From Clostridium sp. 1001275B_160808_H3 (lineage in GTDB: Bacteria; Bacillota; Clostridia; Clostridiales; Clostridiaceae), in the NCBI RefSeq assembly GCF_015550425.1, contig NZ_JADNAT010000044.1, positions 1 to 7,361 of the forward strand: 7,361 nt of DNA, in the 5' to 3' direction. Each line of letters begins with the position of its first letter. Within the stretch, counting starts at the first letter, position 1. The notes below the pieces were generated by a model. It was not told the origin of the DNA. It saw only the letters and a list, made by a program, of their open reading frames with translations, and searched no databases. The translations under genes and the position numbers were made by a program. Of this stretch, positions 1-7,080 are shown piece after piece.

Positions 1-9
1 CTCAATAAA
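1..9 (-). rRNA. rrs: 16S rRNA, extreme 5' end (partial, runs off the left edge)
   Basis: Read on the minus strand, the last bases of the window are TTTATTGAG. This is how many clostridial 16S rRNAs begin, just before the conserved AGAGTTTGATCCTGGCTCAG, which would lie outside the window. The call rests mainly on context: a consensus rRNA promoter, a boxA and leader hairpins sit upstream in the right order. The exact mature 5' end could be a few bases either side of position 9. Confidence 0.55.
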
Positions 10-141
10 AAGTTTAATCTCTTCGCTCAAATTACTTTGAGTCTTAATTTTAAGACGTCTAAAAGAATTGCTGGTTTATTTTACTTAACTTATTTTCTGT
101 TCAATTTTCAAAGACCATTTTCTTCATCGCTCTCAAGCGAC
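10..141 (-). other. rRNA operon 5' leader (pre-16S transcribed leader)
   Basis: This is the transcribed leader between the rRNA promoter and the 16S 5' end. It contains three small perfect hairpins. One is at 127-140 (TCGCT/AGCGA, 4-nt loop), close to the predicted start of the transcript. One is at 41-56 (GTCTTAA/TTAAGAC). One is at 26-41 (CTCAAA/TTTGAG, 4-nt loop). The last two share base 41, so they may be alternatives. A boxA-like element sits at 109-117. Such leaders normally take part in antitermination and in the precursor stem cut by RNase III. The partner strand of that stem, 3' of 16S, is outside the window. Confidence 0.75.
109..117 (-). promoter_or_regulatory. boxA-like antitermination element of the rRNA leader
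   Basis: The minus strand reads TGGTCTTTG followed by AAAATTGAACAG. This matches the TG(Y)TCTTTGAAAA-type boxA found in Firmicute rRNA leaders, where NusB/NusE (S10) load the antitermination complex. It lies about 25-30 nt after the predicted transcription start and well upstream of the 16S, as expected. Confidence 0.7.
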
Positions 142-147
142 TTTCTT

Positions 148-176
148 ATCTTACTATCTTTAGATTTATTTGTCAA
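148..176 (-). promoter_or_regulatory. Strong sigma-A promoter of the left rRNA operon
   Basis: On the minus strand there is a perfect -35 TTGACA (176-171), a 17-nt spacer and a -10 TAAGAT (153-148, 5 of 6 matches to TATAAT). An eight-base A-tract lies just upstream on the minus strand (188-181), like an UP element. The base 7 nt past the -10 is a G (141). Initiation with GTP would fit the GTP-sensitive rRNA promoters known in Bacillus. No second tandem promoter of similar quality is visible upstream. The best alternative is TTATTA-17-TATAAT at 291-263, which has a poor -35. Confidence 0.85.
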
Positions 177-414
177 CATCTTTTTTTTGACTGTTAAATC
201 CTTTTTGTAAGACCTCTTGTCCCTTAGGACATAAAGTATGATATCATGCTTTCTTTTAATAAATTATACTTTAATTTATTAAATATAATAATTATAATTA
301 TAAATTCGCCAAATATCTTTATTTTTCTCTTTTTTTCTCATATTGATACGTGTGGATTAGTTGTTATTTGAATTATACGTCATTAATAAAAATATACTAT
401 TTTTATATGTAAAT
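177..414. other. AT-rich intergenic region between the glg cluster and the left rRNA promoter
   Basis: No gene, tRNA or recognisable RNA element is visible here. The stretch holds an A-tract next to the rRNA -35, a small hairpin at 218-231 (TGTCC/GGACA with a CTTA loop) and a palindrome at 233-252. There is also a purely A/T inverted repeat at 387-405 (TAAAAATA/TATTTTTA). Much of 260-305 is almost only A and T. It may serve as upstream activating DNA for the rRNA promoter, but that is inference. Confidence 0.6.
233..252. repeat. 20-nt imperfect palindrome upstream of the rRNA promoter
   Basis: The sequence is AAAG-T-ATGATATCAT-G-CTTT. It has a perfect 10-bp core palindrome (238-247), one T/G mismatch on each side, then four more matching bases. 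The centre lies about 68 bp upstream of the -35 hexamer. The symmetry would suit a dimeric DNA-binding protein, but I do not recognise a specific regulator's site. Short palindromes also arise by chance in AT-rich DNA. Confidence 0.35.
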
Positions 415-461
415 GGTGCTTAATATATTATATTCTTTTATTGAATAAATTATTAAGCACC
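415..461. terminator. Hairpin after glgD, probable terminator (better formed on the plus strand)
   Basis: An 11-bp perfect stem (GGTGCTTAATA at 415-425 with TATTAAGCACC at 451-461) encloses a 25-nt AT-rich loop that could pair further (432-435 with 443-446). It starts 45 nt past the glgD stop, where the end of the operon is expected. In the direction of glg transcription the stem is followed only by AUUUACAUAU, a weak U-tract. On the plus strand it is followed by TTTTCTTATCTTATTC, which is much more terminator-like. It may act in both directions with unequal strength. Confidence 0.6.
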
Positions 462-506
462 TTTTCTTATCTTATTCTATTATTTTATAATATATTATTC
501 TATTTA

Positions 507-1595
507 CTATATTATAATTGGATAATTACTAGAACCATTTATAACATTATTTTCTGATATTCTATTTCCTGAATTTAATATAGCATTATTTATTATTGTA
601 TTATTTTCTATTATACAATTTTCCATTACTATACTATTTCTGACTATAGCATCCTTTGCTATTTTCACCTTTCTTCCAATTATACAATTCTCAACCTTAC
701 CTTCTATATATGATCCATTTGCTATTATAGAATTATCGACTTTACTTTCCTTTGAATAGTATGTTGGAGATTCATCCTTTTGTTTCGTATATATTGGATT
801 ATTATTGTAGAATAGCTCTCTGCTTATTTCTACATTTAACAATTCCTTATTAGTATTAAAATATGATTCCACTGAGTTTATGCAAGCTAGATAGCCTTTA
901 AATTCAAAAGTTCCAACATTTAAATTTTCCAAGTTGTCTACTATATATTCTTTTACTTTCTTATATAGTCCAGTAGTTATACTATCTTTTATTATATCTA
1001 TAAATAAACTTGTCTTCATTATATACATTTCCATATTTACATTAGTATTGCCTCTTCCTTCTGAAATACCCTTTATGCTTTTTACTTTATTATTGTCGTC
1101 CATTATTATTTCTTCACAATTTATAAATTTATTACTATAGTTATCTTCATTCTTATATATTACTGTAATATCATCACCTGAGGTTTTATGCTTTTCTAAA
1201 GCTTCCTTATAATTTATATTACATATCATGTATGATGGCGATATAATTATATACTCTTTTCTACTGTATTTTATAAATTCAATATTTTCTATAAAACCAT
1301 GAATATCATCATATCTTGGATCATATTCACTATAATTGAATACTTTTAAAGCATCATGCTTCCTATGAAGGTCCCACGGTCTTCCATTACTTAAGTGCTT
1401 CATAAGAGAATAGGATTTTCTTTTTGTAAATATACCAATACACTCTACCCCTGAATTAGTTAAGTTTGATAATATGAAATCTATTATTCTATATCTTCCT
1501 GCTATTGGCATTGCAGATATTGTATTAGAACCTATTAAATTTTTTAAATAATCTTCCTTTTCATCTAAATTTATTATTCCTATACAATCCTTCAT
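507..1595 (-). CDS. glgD: GlgD, non-catalytic subunit of glucose-1-phosphate adenylyltransferase
   Basis: A 362-residue paralogue of the GlgC encoded just upstream. It keeps the nucleotidyltransferase core (AGRYRIIDF near 32-40, RPWDLHRKHD near 72-81) and a C-terminal hexapeptide-repeat left-handed beta-helix (about 285-355, with repeated I/V-x-N/G-x-x-I spacing). The catalytic signatures are gone. The N-terminal GGQGSRL motif is replaced by NLDEKEDYL. The GDHIY motif with the catalytic Asp has become SPSYMI (119-124). No EKP sugar-phosphate motif is evident, and YWKDVGT has become YLACINS (235-241). In Geobacillus, GlgD has little activity itself but forms a complex with GlgC and raises its activity, so a regulatory or structural role is likely here. 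The start is supported by AGGGGGA six bases upstream. It follows glgC by 16 nt and ends in TAG. It is the last gene of the cluster. Confidence 0.93.
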   Translation of the reverse strand: MKDCIGIINLDEKEDYLKNLIGSNTISAMPIAGRYRIIDFILSNLTNSGVECIGIFTKRKSYSLMKHLSNGRPWDLHRKHDALKVFNYSEYDPRYDDIHGFIENIEFIKYSRKEYIIISPSYMICNINYKEALEKHKTSGDDITVIYKNEDNYSNKFINCEEIIMDDNNKVKSIKGISEGRGNTNVNMEMYIMKTSLFIDIIKDSITTGLYKKVKEYIVDNLENLNVGTFEFKGYLACINSVESYFNTNKELLNVEISRELFYNNNPIYTKQKDESPTYYSKESKVDNSIIANGSYIEGKVENCIIGRKVKIAKDAIVRNSIVMENCIIENNTIINNAILNSGNRISENNVINGSSNYPIII

Positions 1596-1611
1596 TTAAT
1601 TTCCCCCTAAT

Positions 1612-2772
1612 TTATAGTGCTTCAGCAGGCTCTAATGTTGTACCACTTTTCAGCTCCTCTTTAGATGCTATAACTGCTATTTTTTTACCGTCACCAATTT
1701 TACATCCGCTTCTAATTATTGCATTGCTTCCAACTATGGCTTTATTTATTACTACATTATCTTCAATCTTAGTATCTGGCATTATTACTGAATCTTTTAT
1801 TACTGAATTTTTCCCGATACTTACCCCCTGAAATATTACCGAATGTTCTACATCACCTTCAACTATACATCCCTCTACTACAAGAGACTCATTAACATTT
1901 AAGTTACTTCCTATATACTGAGCTGGTCTTGCTATATTCTCTGAGTATATCTTCCATTCATTATCATATAAACTTAACTTATTATCTGTATTTAATAAAT
2001 CCATATTAGCTTCCCATAAGCTTCTTATAGTTCCAACATCTTTCCAATAACCTTCAAATGGATAAGCTACTAATCTCATTCTTTTATTTAGCATATTTGG
2101 GATAATATTTTTCCCAAAATCGTTACTAGAGTATATATCATTTTCATCTTCAATTAAAAAACTTTTTAATACACTCCAATTAAATATATATATTCCCATG
2201 GATGCCTTTGTACTTTTAGGCTTTTTAGGCTTTTCTTCAAATTCATATACTGATAAATCATCTCTTGTATTCATAATTCCGAATCTACTTGCCTCTTCTA
2301 TAGGTACATCTATTACAGCTATTGTAGCATCAGCTTCTTTTTCCTTATGAAATTCTAACATTTTATCATAATTCATTTTATAAATATGATCACCTGATAG
2401 TATTAATATATACTCTGGATTATATCTATCTACATATTCAATATTTTGATAAATGGCATTTGCTGTTCCTTTATACCATTTCCCGCCCTTTTCTTCTTGA
2501 TATGGTGGTAATATTCTTACTCCACCATCTCTCCTATCTAAGTCCCATGGTGCCCCTATACCTATATGTGCATTTAATTCCAATGGCTTATATTGTGTTA
2601 ATACTCCGACAGTGTATATACCTGAATTAGAACAATTACTTAATGGGAAATCAATAATCCTATACTTTCCACCAAAAGGTACTGCTGGCTTTGCTAATCT
2701 TTTTGTTAATACTCCTAAACGTGATCCCTGTCCTCCAGCTAAAATCATTGCTACAATTTCTTTTTTACCCAT
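1612..2772 (-). CDS. glgC: GlgC, glucose-1-phosphate adenylyltransferase (ADP-glucose pyrophosphorylase)
   Basis: Catalyses ATP + glucose-1-phosphate to ADP-glucose + PPi in the cytoplasm, the committed step of bacterial glycogen synthesis. The 386-residue length is normal for the Firmicute form. Visible motifs are the nucleotide-binding GGQGSRL (13-19), [15 protein letters not shown] (28-42), [10 protein letters not shown] (73-82), [10 protein letters not shown] (126-135) with the catalytic Asp128, EEKP (179-182) with the glucose-1-phosphate Lys181, and GYWKDVGT (241-248) with the metal-binding Asp245. Equivalence to E. coli Asp142, Lys195 and Asp276 is by motif. A left-handed beta-helix domain follows from about 290 to 375, where subunits assemble and effectors act in this family. 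The ATG start has AAGGAG ten bases upstream. It begins 159 nt after glgP, beyond a terminator, and leads into glgD, so glgC-glgD probably form one unit. Confidence 0.97.
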   Translation of the reverse strand: MGKKEIVAMILAGGQGSRLGVLTKRLAKPAVPFGGKYRIIDFPLSNCSNSGIYTVGVLTQYKPLELNAHIGIGAPWDLDRRDGGVRILPPYQEEKGGKWYKGTANAIYQNIEYVDRYNPEYILILSGDHIYKMNYDKMLEFHKEKEADATIAVIDVPIEEASRFGIMNTRDDLSVYEFEEKPKKPKSTKASMGIYIFNWSVLKSFLIEDENDIYSSNDFGKNIIPNMLNKRMRLVAYPFEGYWKDVGTIRSLWEANMDLLNTDNKLSLYDNEWKIYSENIARPAQYIGSNLNVNESLVVEGCIVEGDVEHSVIFQGVSIGKNSVIKDSVIMPDTKIEDNVVINKAIVGSNAIIRSGCKIGDGKKIAVIASKEELKSGTTLEPAEAL

Positions 2773-2795
2773 CTATCCTACTCTCCTTACCTTAG

Positions 2796-2825
2796 TTTAT
2801 ATATAAATATTTATTAAAATCTCAA
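2796..2825 (-). promoter_or_regulatory. Candidate promoter for glgC-glgD
   Basis: On the minus strand a TTGAGA (2825-2820) is followed by TATATA at a 16-nt spacing (2803-2798) or TATAAA at 18 nt (2801-2796). It lies between the terminator that follows glgP and the glgC ribosome-binding site, where a promoter is needed if that terminator works. The match is moderate and the surroundings are AT-rich, so chance resemblance is possible. The predicted 5' UTR is short, about 20 nt. Confidence 0.4.
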
Positions 2826-2891
2826 AGTATCTCTTTAAGATATAAATATGAGTAAGGCATTAATTATATGTTAAGTAACACTATTTTTTAT

Positions 2892-2924
2892 AAAAAAAAC
2901 ACCTAATTGATTTTTAGGTGTTTT
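2892..2924 (-). terminator. Intrinsic terminator directly after glgP
   Basis: On the minus strand an 11-bp perfect stem (TTAGGTGTTTT at 2914-2924 pairing with AAAACACCTAA at 2896-2906) with a 7-nt loop is followed by an unbroken run of T (2899-2892, partly within the stem). It starts 7 nt past the glgP stop codon. This is a textbook Rho-independent terminator. It implies that glgA-glgP and glgC-glgD are at least partly separate transcripts. Confidence 0.88.
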
Positions 2925-2931
2925 AATAATC

Positions 2932-5367
2932 TTATAAATTTTTATATAATACTCCTGATCCCCAGATACCAGTTGCATATTCTTTTATTGTTCTATCAGA
3001 TGAAAAAATTCCTGAATGTGCTATGTTTACTCCACACATTCTTTGCCAATTGTACTTATTGTTATATAGTTCATTTACTTTTATTTGAGCTTTTATATAA
3101 CTGTCAAAATCCTTCAAAACGAAAAATTCATCATTATACATTAATAAACTATCATATATTACTCTAAACTTATCTTTATCAGAAGAATAAGTTCCATCTA
3201 TTAACCCATCTATAACCCTTTTAACTCTATTATCATTATTATATATATCCCATGATGAATATCCACCATTCTTATAATAATCTAAAACTTCATTTGCAGT
3301 TAATCCAAATATAACTATATTATCATCTTTAACTTCATCTTTTATTTCTATATTGGCTCCATCTAATGTGGCTATTGTAACAGCTCCATTCATCATAAAC
3401 TTCATATTAGATGTGCCTGATGCTTCCTTTGTAGTTGTTGATATTTGCTCACTTAAATCAGTTGCTGGAATTATTTTTTCTGCTAGTGAAACCCTATAAT
3501 TCTCCATCATAACAACTTTTATTTTTTCATTAACTCTTGGATCATTATTTACTTTATTGGCTATTGATGTTATAAGCTCTATTGTATTTTTAGCTAAACG
3601 ATATCCTGGAGCTGCCTTTCCAGCAAAAATAAATGTTCTTGGATTTATATCTATATTTGGATTTTCTATTAATTTATTGTATAGATCCATAATTCTTAAG
3701 CAATTCAAAGTTTGCCTCTTATATGCATGAATCCTCTTTACTTGAACATCAAATATAGATTCAGGGTTTACTTTTATACCAGTTGAATTATAAATCTCAT
3801 TAGATAACTTAACTTTATTATTTAACTTTATATTACTAAGTTTATTTAATACATTATTATCATTTAAATGTTTTTCAAAATTAACTAGATCTATTGGATG
3901 TCTAATAAAACTATCACCTATAGTTTCCTTCAATAGATTTGTTAGTTCTGGATTACTCTTTAATAGCCATCTTCTATGAGTTATTCCATTAGTTTTATTA
4001 TTAAACTTATTTGGATATAGATAATAAAAATCTGACATTTCTTTTTTCTTAAGTATTTCTGTATGAAGCTTTGCAACTCCATTTACACTATGGCTTCCTA
4101 CTATAGCTAGATTAGCCATTCTAACAAAATTATCTCCAATGATAGCCATTCTAGAAATCTTATCCCATTGCGCTGTATATTTATCCCACAATTCCTTACA
4201 ATATCTCTCGTTTATTTCTTCTACTATCATATATATTCTAGGTAATACCTTCTTGAACATATTTATCGGCCATTTTTCTAATGCTTCTGCAAGTATAGTA
4301 TGATTTGTATATGAAATTGTATTTTGGGTAATTCTCCACGCTTCTTCCCATGATAATTCTTCTTCGTCAATTAATATTCTCATAAGCTCTGGTATAGCTA
4401 ACGTTGGATGCGTATCATTTATATGAATTGCTACTTTTTCATCTAATTCATGTATATTATTATTATATTTTTTATAATGTCTTATAATACTTTGCAAGCC
4501 GGCAGATACAAAAAAGTATTGTTGCTTCAGCCTTAACATTTTTCCCTCGTAAAATGAATCTTCTGGATATAATACTAATGATATTGATTCAACAGAATTT
4601 TTATATTCAATTGCTTTTAAAAATTCCCCTCTACTAAAAGATGAAAAATCAAATTCATTGCTTACAGGCTCTGCTGTCCATAATCTTAAAGTATTAACTA
4701 CTTCATTTTGATATCCAACTACTGGAGTATCATAAGGAACTGCTAATACTGGTTCGTAATTAACGTGGGTAAAAGCTAATCTTCCATTTACAGTTTCTAC
4801 TTTTACTTCTCCACCAAACTTTACTATTTCAGCTTTATCTCTTTTAGGTATTTCCCATACATTACCTGATCTTAACCAATTATCAGGAACTTCTACCTGC
4901 TTTCCATCTATTATTTTTTGCTCAAAAAAGCCATATTTATATCTTATTCCACACCCATGCCCTGGTATATTTAAGGATGCCATAGAATCTAAAAAACATG
5001 CAGCTAATCTACCTAAACCACCATTACCAAGTCCTTGATCCTGTTCTAAGTTTTCAAGTTCATCTAAATTTATATTTAAATCCGCAAGAGCTTCTCTACA
5101 AGTTTCTCTTATACCTAGATTCATTAAAGCATCCCCTAATAATCTTCCAAGTAAAAACTCCATCGAAAAATAATATACTTGCTTTTCTCCAGTTTCTTTA
5201 TATCTGTTATTTGTGTTAAGCCATTCTTCAGCAACATAATCTCTAACTAAACTTCCTAAAGCTTCATACTGTTGTTTCTTAGTTCCGTCTTCCAATCCCT
5301 TTCCCGTCATCTCGAGGAATTTTCGTTTGTAATCCCTCTTTAAGGAATTCTTATCTACATCTAGCAT
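2932..5367 (-). CDS. glgP: GlgP, glycogen/alpha-glucan phosphorylase (GT35)
   Basis: Removes glucose from the non-reducing ends of alpha-1,4-glucan by phosphorolysis, giving glucose-1-phosphate. It uses pyridoxal phosphate. The 811-residue length fits full-length bacterial GT35 enzymes. In order one sees YYFSMEFLLGRLL (65-77), the glycine-rich LGNGGLGRLAACFLDS (113-128), an HINDTHPTLAIPELMR block in the middle, VKRIHAYKRQ, and the PLP-site signature EASGTSNMKFMMN, whose Lys656 should form the Schiff base. These match the family signature, so an active enzyme is expected. The N-terminus is the short bacterial type. The ATG start has a near-ideal AGGAGGAG five bases upstream. It lies 25 nt after glgA, almost certainly co-transcribed, and is followed by a strong terminator. 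Maltodextrin phosphorylase (MalP) is the main alternative name, but the glg context favours GlgP. Confidence 0.96.
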   Translation of the reverse strand: MLDVDKNSLKRDYKRKFLEMTGKGLEDGTKKQQYEALGSLVRDYVAEEWLNTNNRYKETGEKQVYYFSMEFLLGRLLGDALMNLGIRETCREALADLNINLDELENLEQDQGLGNGGLGRLAACFLDSMASLNIPGHGCGIRYKYGFFEQKIIDGKQVEVPDNWLRSGNVWEIPKRDKAEIVKFGGEVKVETVNGRLAFTHVNYEPVLAVPYDTPVVGYQNEVVNTLRLWTAEPVSNEFDFSSFSRGEFLKAIEYKNSVESISLVLYPEDSFYEGKMLRLKQQYFFVSAGLQSIIRHYKKYNNNIHELDEKVAIHINDTHPTLAIPELMRILIDEEELSWEEAWRITQNTISYTNHTILAEALEKWPINMFKKVLPRIYMIVEEINERYCKELWDKYTAQWDKISRMAIIGDNFVRMANLAIVGSHSVNGVAKLHTEILKKKEMSDFYYLYPNKFNNKTNGITHRRWLLKSNPELTNLLKETIGDSFIRHPIDLVNFEKHLNDNNVLNKLSNIKLNNKVKLSNEIYNSTGIKVNPESIFDVQVKRIHAYKRQTLNCLRIMDLYNKLIENPNIDINPRTFIFAGKAAPGYRLAKNTIELITSIANKVNNDPRVNEKIKVVMMENYRVSLAEKIIPATDLSEQISTTTKEASGTSNMKFMMNGAVTIATLDGANIEIKDEVKDDNIVIFGLTANEVLDYYKNGGYSSWDIYNNDNRVKRVIDGLIDGTYSSDKDKFRVIYDSLLMYNDEFFVLKDFDSYIKAQIKVNELYNNKYNWQRMCGVNIAHSGIFSSDRTIKEYATGIWGSGVLYKNL

Positions 5368-5392
5368 AAATTCTCCTCCTGTTAAAGCAATA

Positions 5393-6826
5393 TTACTTAT
5401 TTATTACACCTATATATAATTTTTTGTATTCTCTTGCTGATTTTTCCCAGCTATTATCTGATTTCATCGCTTGTCTTATAAGTGAATTCCATATCTGTTT
5501 ATTATTATAGACATTTAAAGCATATTCTGATACATGTGTTAGCTCATGACAATTATAATTTCTAAATCCAAATCCATTTCCTAAGCCAGTGTATTGATTA
5601 TATGGAATGACTGTATCTTTTAATCCTCCAGTTTCTCTTACAATCGGAATTGTTCCATACCTTAATGCAATCAACTGACCTAATCCACAAGGTTCAAATA
5701 ATGATGGCATTAAAAAGAAATCTGATCCTGCATATATTTTATGAGCTAGTTCATTACTAAATTTAATATTTACTGAAACCTTATCATGATATATATAGTT
5801 AAATTTCCTTAGTGTTTCTTCATAAGCTCTATCTCCAGTTCCTAATATAACTACTTGTATATTCTTTTGTAGTAATCTATCTAAAGAATTTATAATCAAA
5901 TCACATCCTTTTTGATGTGTCAATCTAGATACCATTCCTATAATAGGAATATCACCATTTATTGGTAATCCTAATTCTCTTTGTAAACATTCTTTATTTA
6001 CTTTCTTGTCATATATATTACCTAATGAATAGTTTTTGTATATATATTGATCAGTTTCAGGGTTATATTCATCATAATCTATTCCATTCAAAATTCCCTT
6101 CAACGCATAACTTCTATGTCTTAAAAGTCCTTCAAGTCTTTCACCATATTGAGATGTCTGAATTTCTTGTGCATAAGTATTACTTACTGTAGTAACTTGA
6201 TCAGAGTAATTAATTCCTCCTTTCATAAAACTTACCCCGCCATGTAACTCTATACTTCTATTGAAATATGCTTCATAATTATATCCAAGTAATTCTGGCA
6301 AAATTTCTGGAGAAAATGTTCCTTGGAAAAGTAAGTTGTGTATTGAAAAAAATGTTTTTATATTTCTATACATATTTCTTTTTTCGTATTCTAATCTATA
6401 AATTACAGGAACCATTCCTGTTTGCCAATCATTACAATGAATTATATCTGGTCTCCAATTCATCTCATTAATAAATTCTAGTACTGCTTTATCAAAGAAA
6501 ATGAATCTTTCTGCATCATCATAATATCCATAAAGATTATCTCTTTTAAAGTAATATTCATTATCTATAAAATAATACTCTACCCCATTGTATATATATC
6601 TAAAAAGTCCACAATACTGCTTTCTCCAACCTACATTAACATAAAAATACTTTATAAACTCCAAATTATTAATATATTTACTTGATATATTTTTATATTT
6701 AGGTAATATAACTTTTACTTCTACATTTTCCTTATTTAATGCTTGAGGCAATGCTCCCATTACATCTCCTAATCCCCCTGTTTTAATAAAAGGATGTGCC
6801 TCAGATGCTACCATTAATACTCTCAT
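5393..6826 (-). CDS. glgA: GlgA, glycogen synthase (ADP-glucose type, GT5)
   Basis: Transfers glucose from ADP-glucose to the non-reducing end of an alpha-1,4-glucan with retention of configuration. The 477 residues equal the usual length of bacterial GlgA. The N-terminal Rossmann half has the ADP-glucose motif KTGGLGDV (15-22), HCNDWQTG (130-137) and SIHNLLFQG (161-169, with His163 at the usual active-site place). The C-terminal half has SRLTHQKG (300-307, Arg301 and Lys306 matching E. coli Arg300 and Lys305) and FEPCGLGQ with Glu378 (E. coli Glu377), then ETGGLKDTV. All key residues are intact. The ATG at 6826 is preferred over an in-frame TTG at 6841, because GGGGGAG lies six bases before the ATG and inside the longer version. 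It is the first gene of the cluster, 25 nt before glgP, and downstream of a non-coding region that must hold its promoter. Confidence 0.96.
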   Translation of the reverse strand: MRVLMVASEAHPFIKTGGLGDVMGALPQALNKENVEVKVILPKYKNISSKYINNLEFIKYFYVNVGWRKQYCGLFRYIYNGVEYYFIDNEYYFKRDNLYGYYDDAERFIFFDKAVLEFINEMNWRPDIIHCNDWQTGMVPVIYRLEYEKRNMYRNIKTFFSIHNLLFQGTFSPEILPELLGYNYEAYFNRSIELHGGVSFMKGGINYSDQVTTVSNTYAQEIQTSQYGERLEGLLRHRSYALKGILNGIDYDEYNPETDQYIYKNYSLGNIYDKKVNKECLQRELGLPINGDIPIIGMVSRLTHQKGCDLIINSLDRLLQKNIQVVILGTGDRAYEETLRKFNYIYHDKVSVNIKFSNELAHKIYAGSDFFLMPSLFEPCGLGQLIALRYGTIPIVRETGGLKDTVIPYNQYTGLGNGFGFRNYNCHELTHVSEYALNVYNNKQIWNSLIRQAMKSDNSWEKSAREYKKLYIGVINK

Positions 6827-6832
6827 ACAGTA

Positions 6833-6839
6833 CTCCCCC
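6833..6839 (-). promoter_or_regulatory. Ribosome-binding site that fixes the glgA start
   Basis: GGGGGAG on the minus strand ends six bases before the ATG at 6826-6824. It overlaps the codons that follow the alternative in-frame TTG (6841). This shows that the ATG, which also yields the standard MRVLMVASE N-terminus, is the real start. Confidence 0.8.
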
Positions 6840-7080
6840 AATAAATTTAAAATTTATAATATATTTAAATGTATGAAATTTATTGAAGAGTATTCTTATT
6901 AAAAACCATTTTTATGTAAATAATATAATAAAGAAACTTAGTAAATGATTACACTAGAGATTTTTTATACTATATTATGTTACAACTTTTCCACAACTAT
7001 TTTATTTTATAAACAGTTTTTGATGAAAATTTATAATATCTGTTGATAAATAATAAAATTCAAAATAAAATTATATAACA
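6840..7080 (-). promoter_or_regulatory. Non-coding region upstream of glgA, with weak promoter candidates
   Basis: About 240 very AT-rich bases separate the rRNA terminator from glgA, with no ORF, tRNA or recognised riboswitch. Because the terminator lies upstream, the glgA promoter should be here. Two weak sigma-A-like candidates are visible on the minus strand. One is TTGTGG-16-TATAGT (6996-6969), which would give a leader of about 135 nt. The other is TTCAAT-18-TATATT (6887-6858), giving a leader of about 25 nt. Neither has a good -35, which suggests an activated or alternative-sigma promoter. No Spo0A box (TGTCGAA) was seen. Three DnaA-box-like nonamers lie at 6987-6995, 7007-7015 (plus) and 7041-7049 (minus). 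Confidence 0.35.

Noticed and set aside
263..291. Second tandem rRNA promoter (TTATTA-17-TATAAT)
   Set aside because: The -10 is perfect, but the -35 matches only 3 of 6 and the region is almost pure A/T, where TATAAT is expected by chance.
387..405. A/T inverted repeat TAAAAATA/TATTTTTA as the glgD terminator
   Set aside because: The stem is only A-T pairs with a 3-nt loop and has no following U-run on the minus strand, so it is unlikely to terminate alone.
934..1140. Plus-strand ORF of 68 codons inside glgD
   Set aside because: Antisense shadow of a well-supported gene. It has no recognisable domain, and its hydrophobic look comes from translating AT-rich DNA.
2612..2806. Plus-strand ORF of 64 codons over the start of glgC
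   Set aside because: It mirrors the conserved N-terminal region of GlgC and shows no independent protein signature.
2907..3167. Plus-strand ORF of 86 codons over the end of glgP
   Set aside because: It begins inside the glgP terminator hairpin and runs antisense to GlgP coding sequence, so it is a chance frame.
4998..5219. Plus-strand ORF of 73 codons inside glgP
   Set aside because: Antisense to the conserved glycine-rich region of GlgP, with no family resemblance.
5962..6471. Plus-strand ORFs (5962-6192, 6268-6471) inside glgA
   Set aside because: Both are antisense to conserved GlgA sequence and look like low-complexity hydrophobic translations of AT-rich DNA.
6827..6841. Longer glgA reading frame from TTG at 6841 (adds MGEYC)
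   Set aside because: The GGGGGAG ribosome-binding site lies inside the extension, the ATG at 6826 gives the standard MRVLMVASE start, and nothing like a Shine-Dalgarno precedes the TTG.
6985..7050. Replication origin (oriC) suggested by DnaA-like boxes
   Set aside because: Only one of three sites fits the relaxed box. There is no dnaA or dnaN nearby and no dense box cluster, so an origin is not supported. The boxes are kept only as a low-interest finding.
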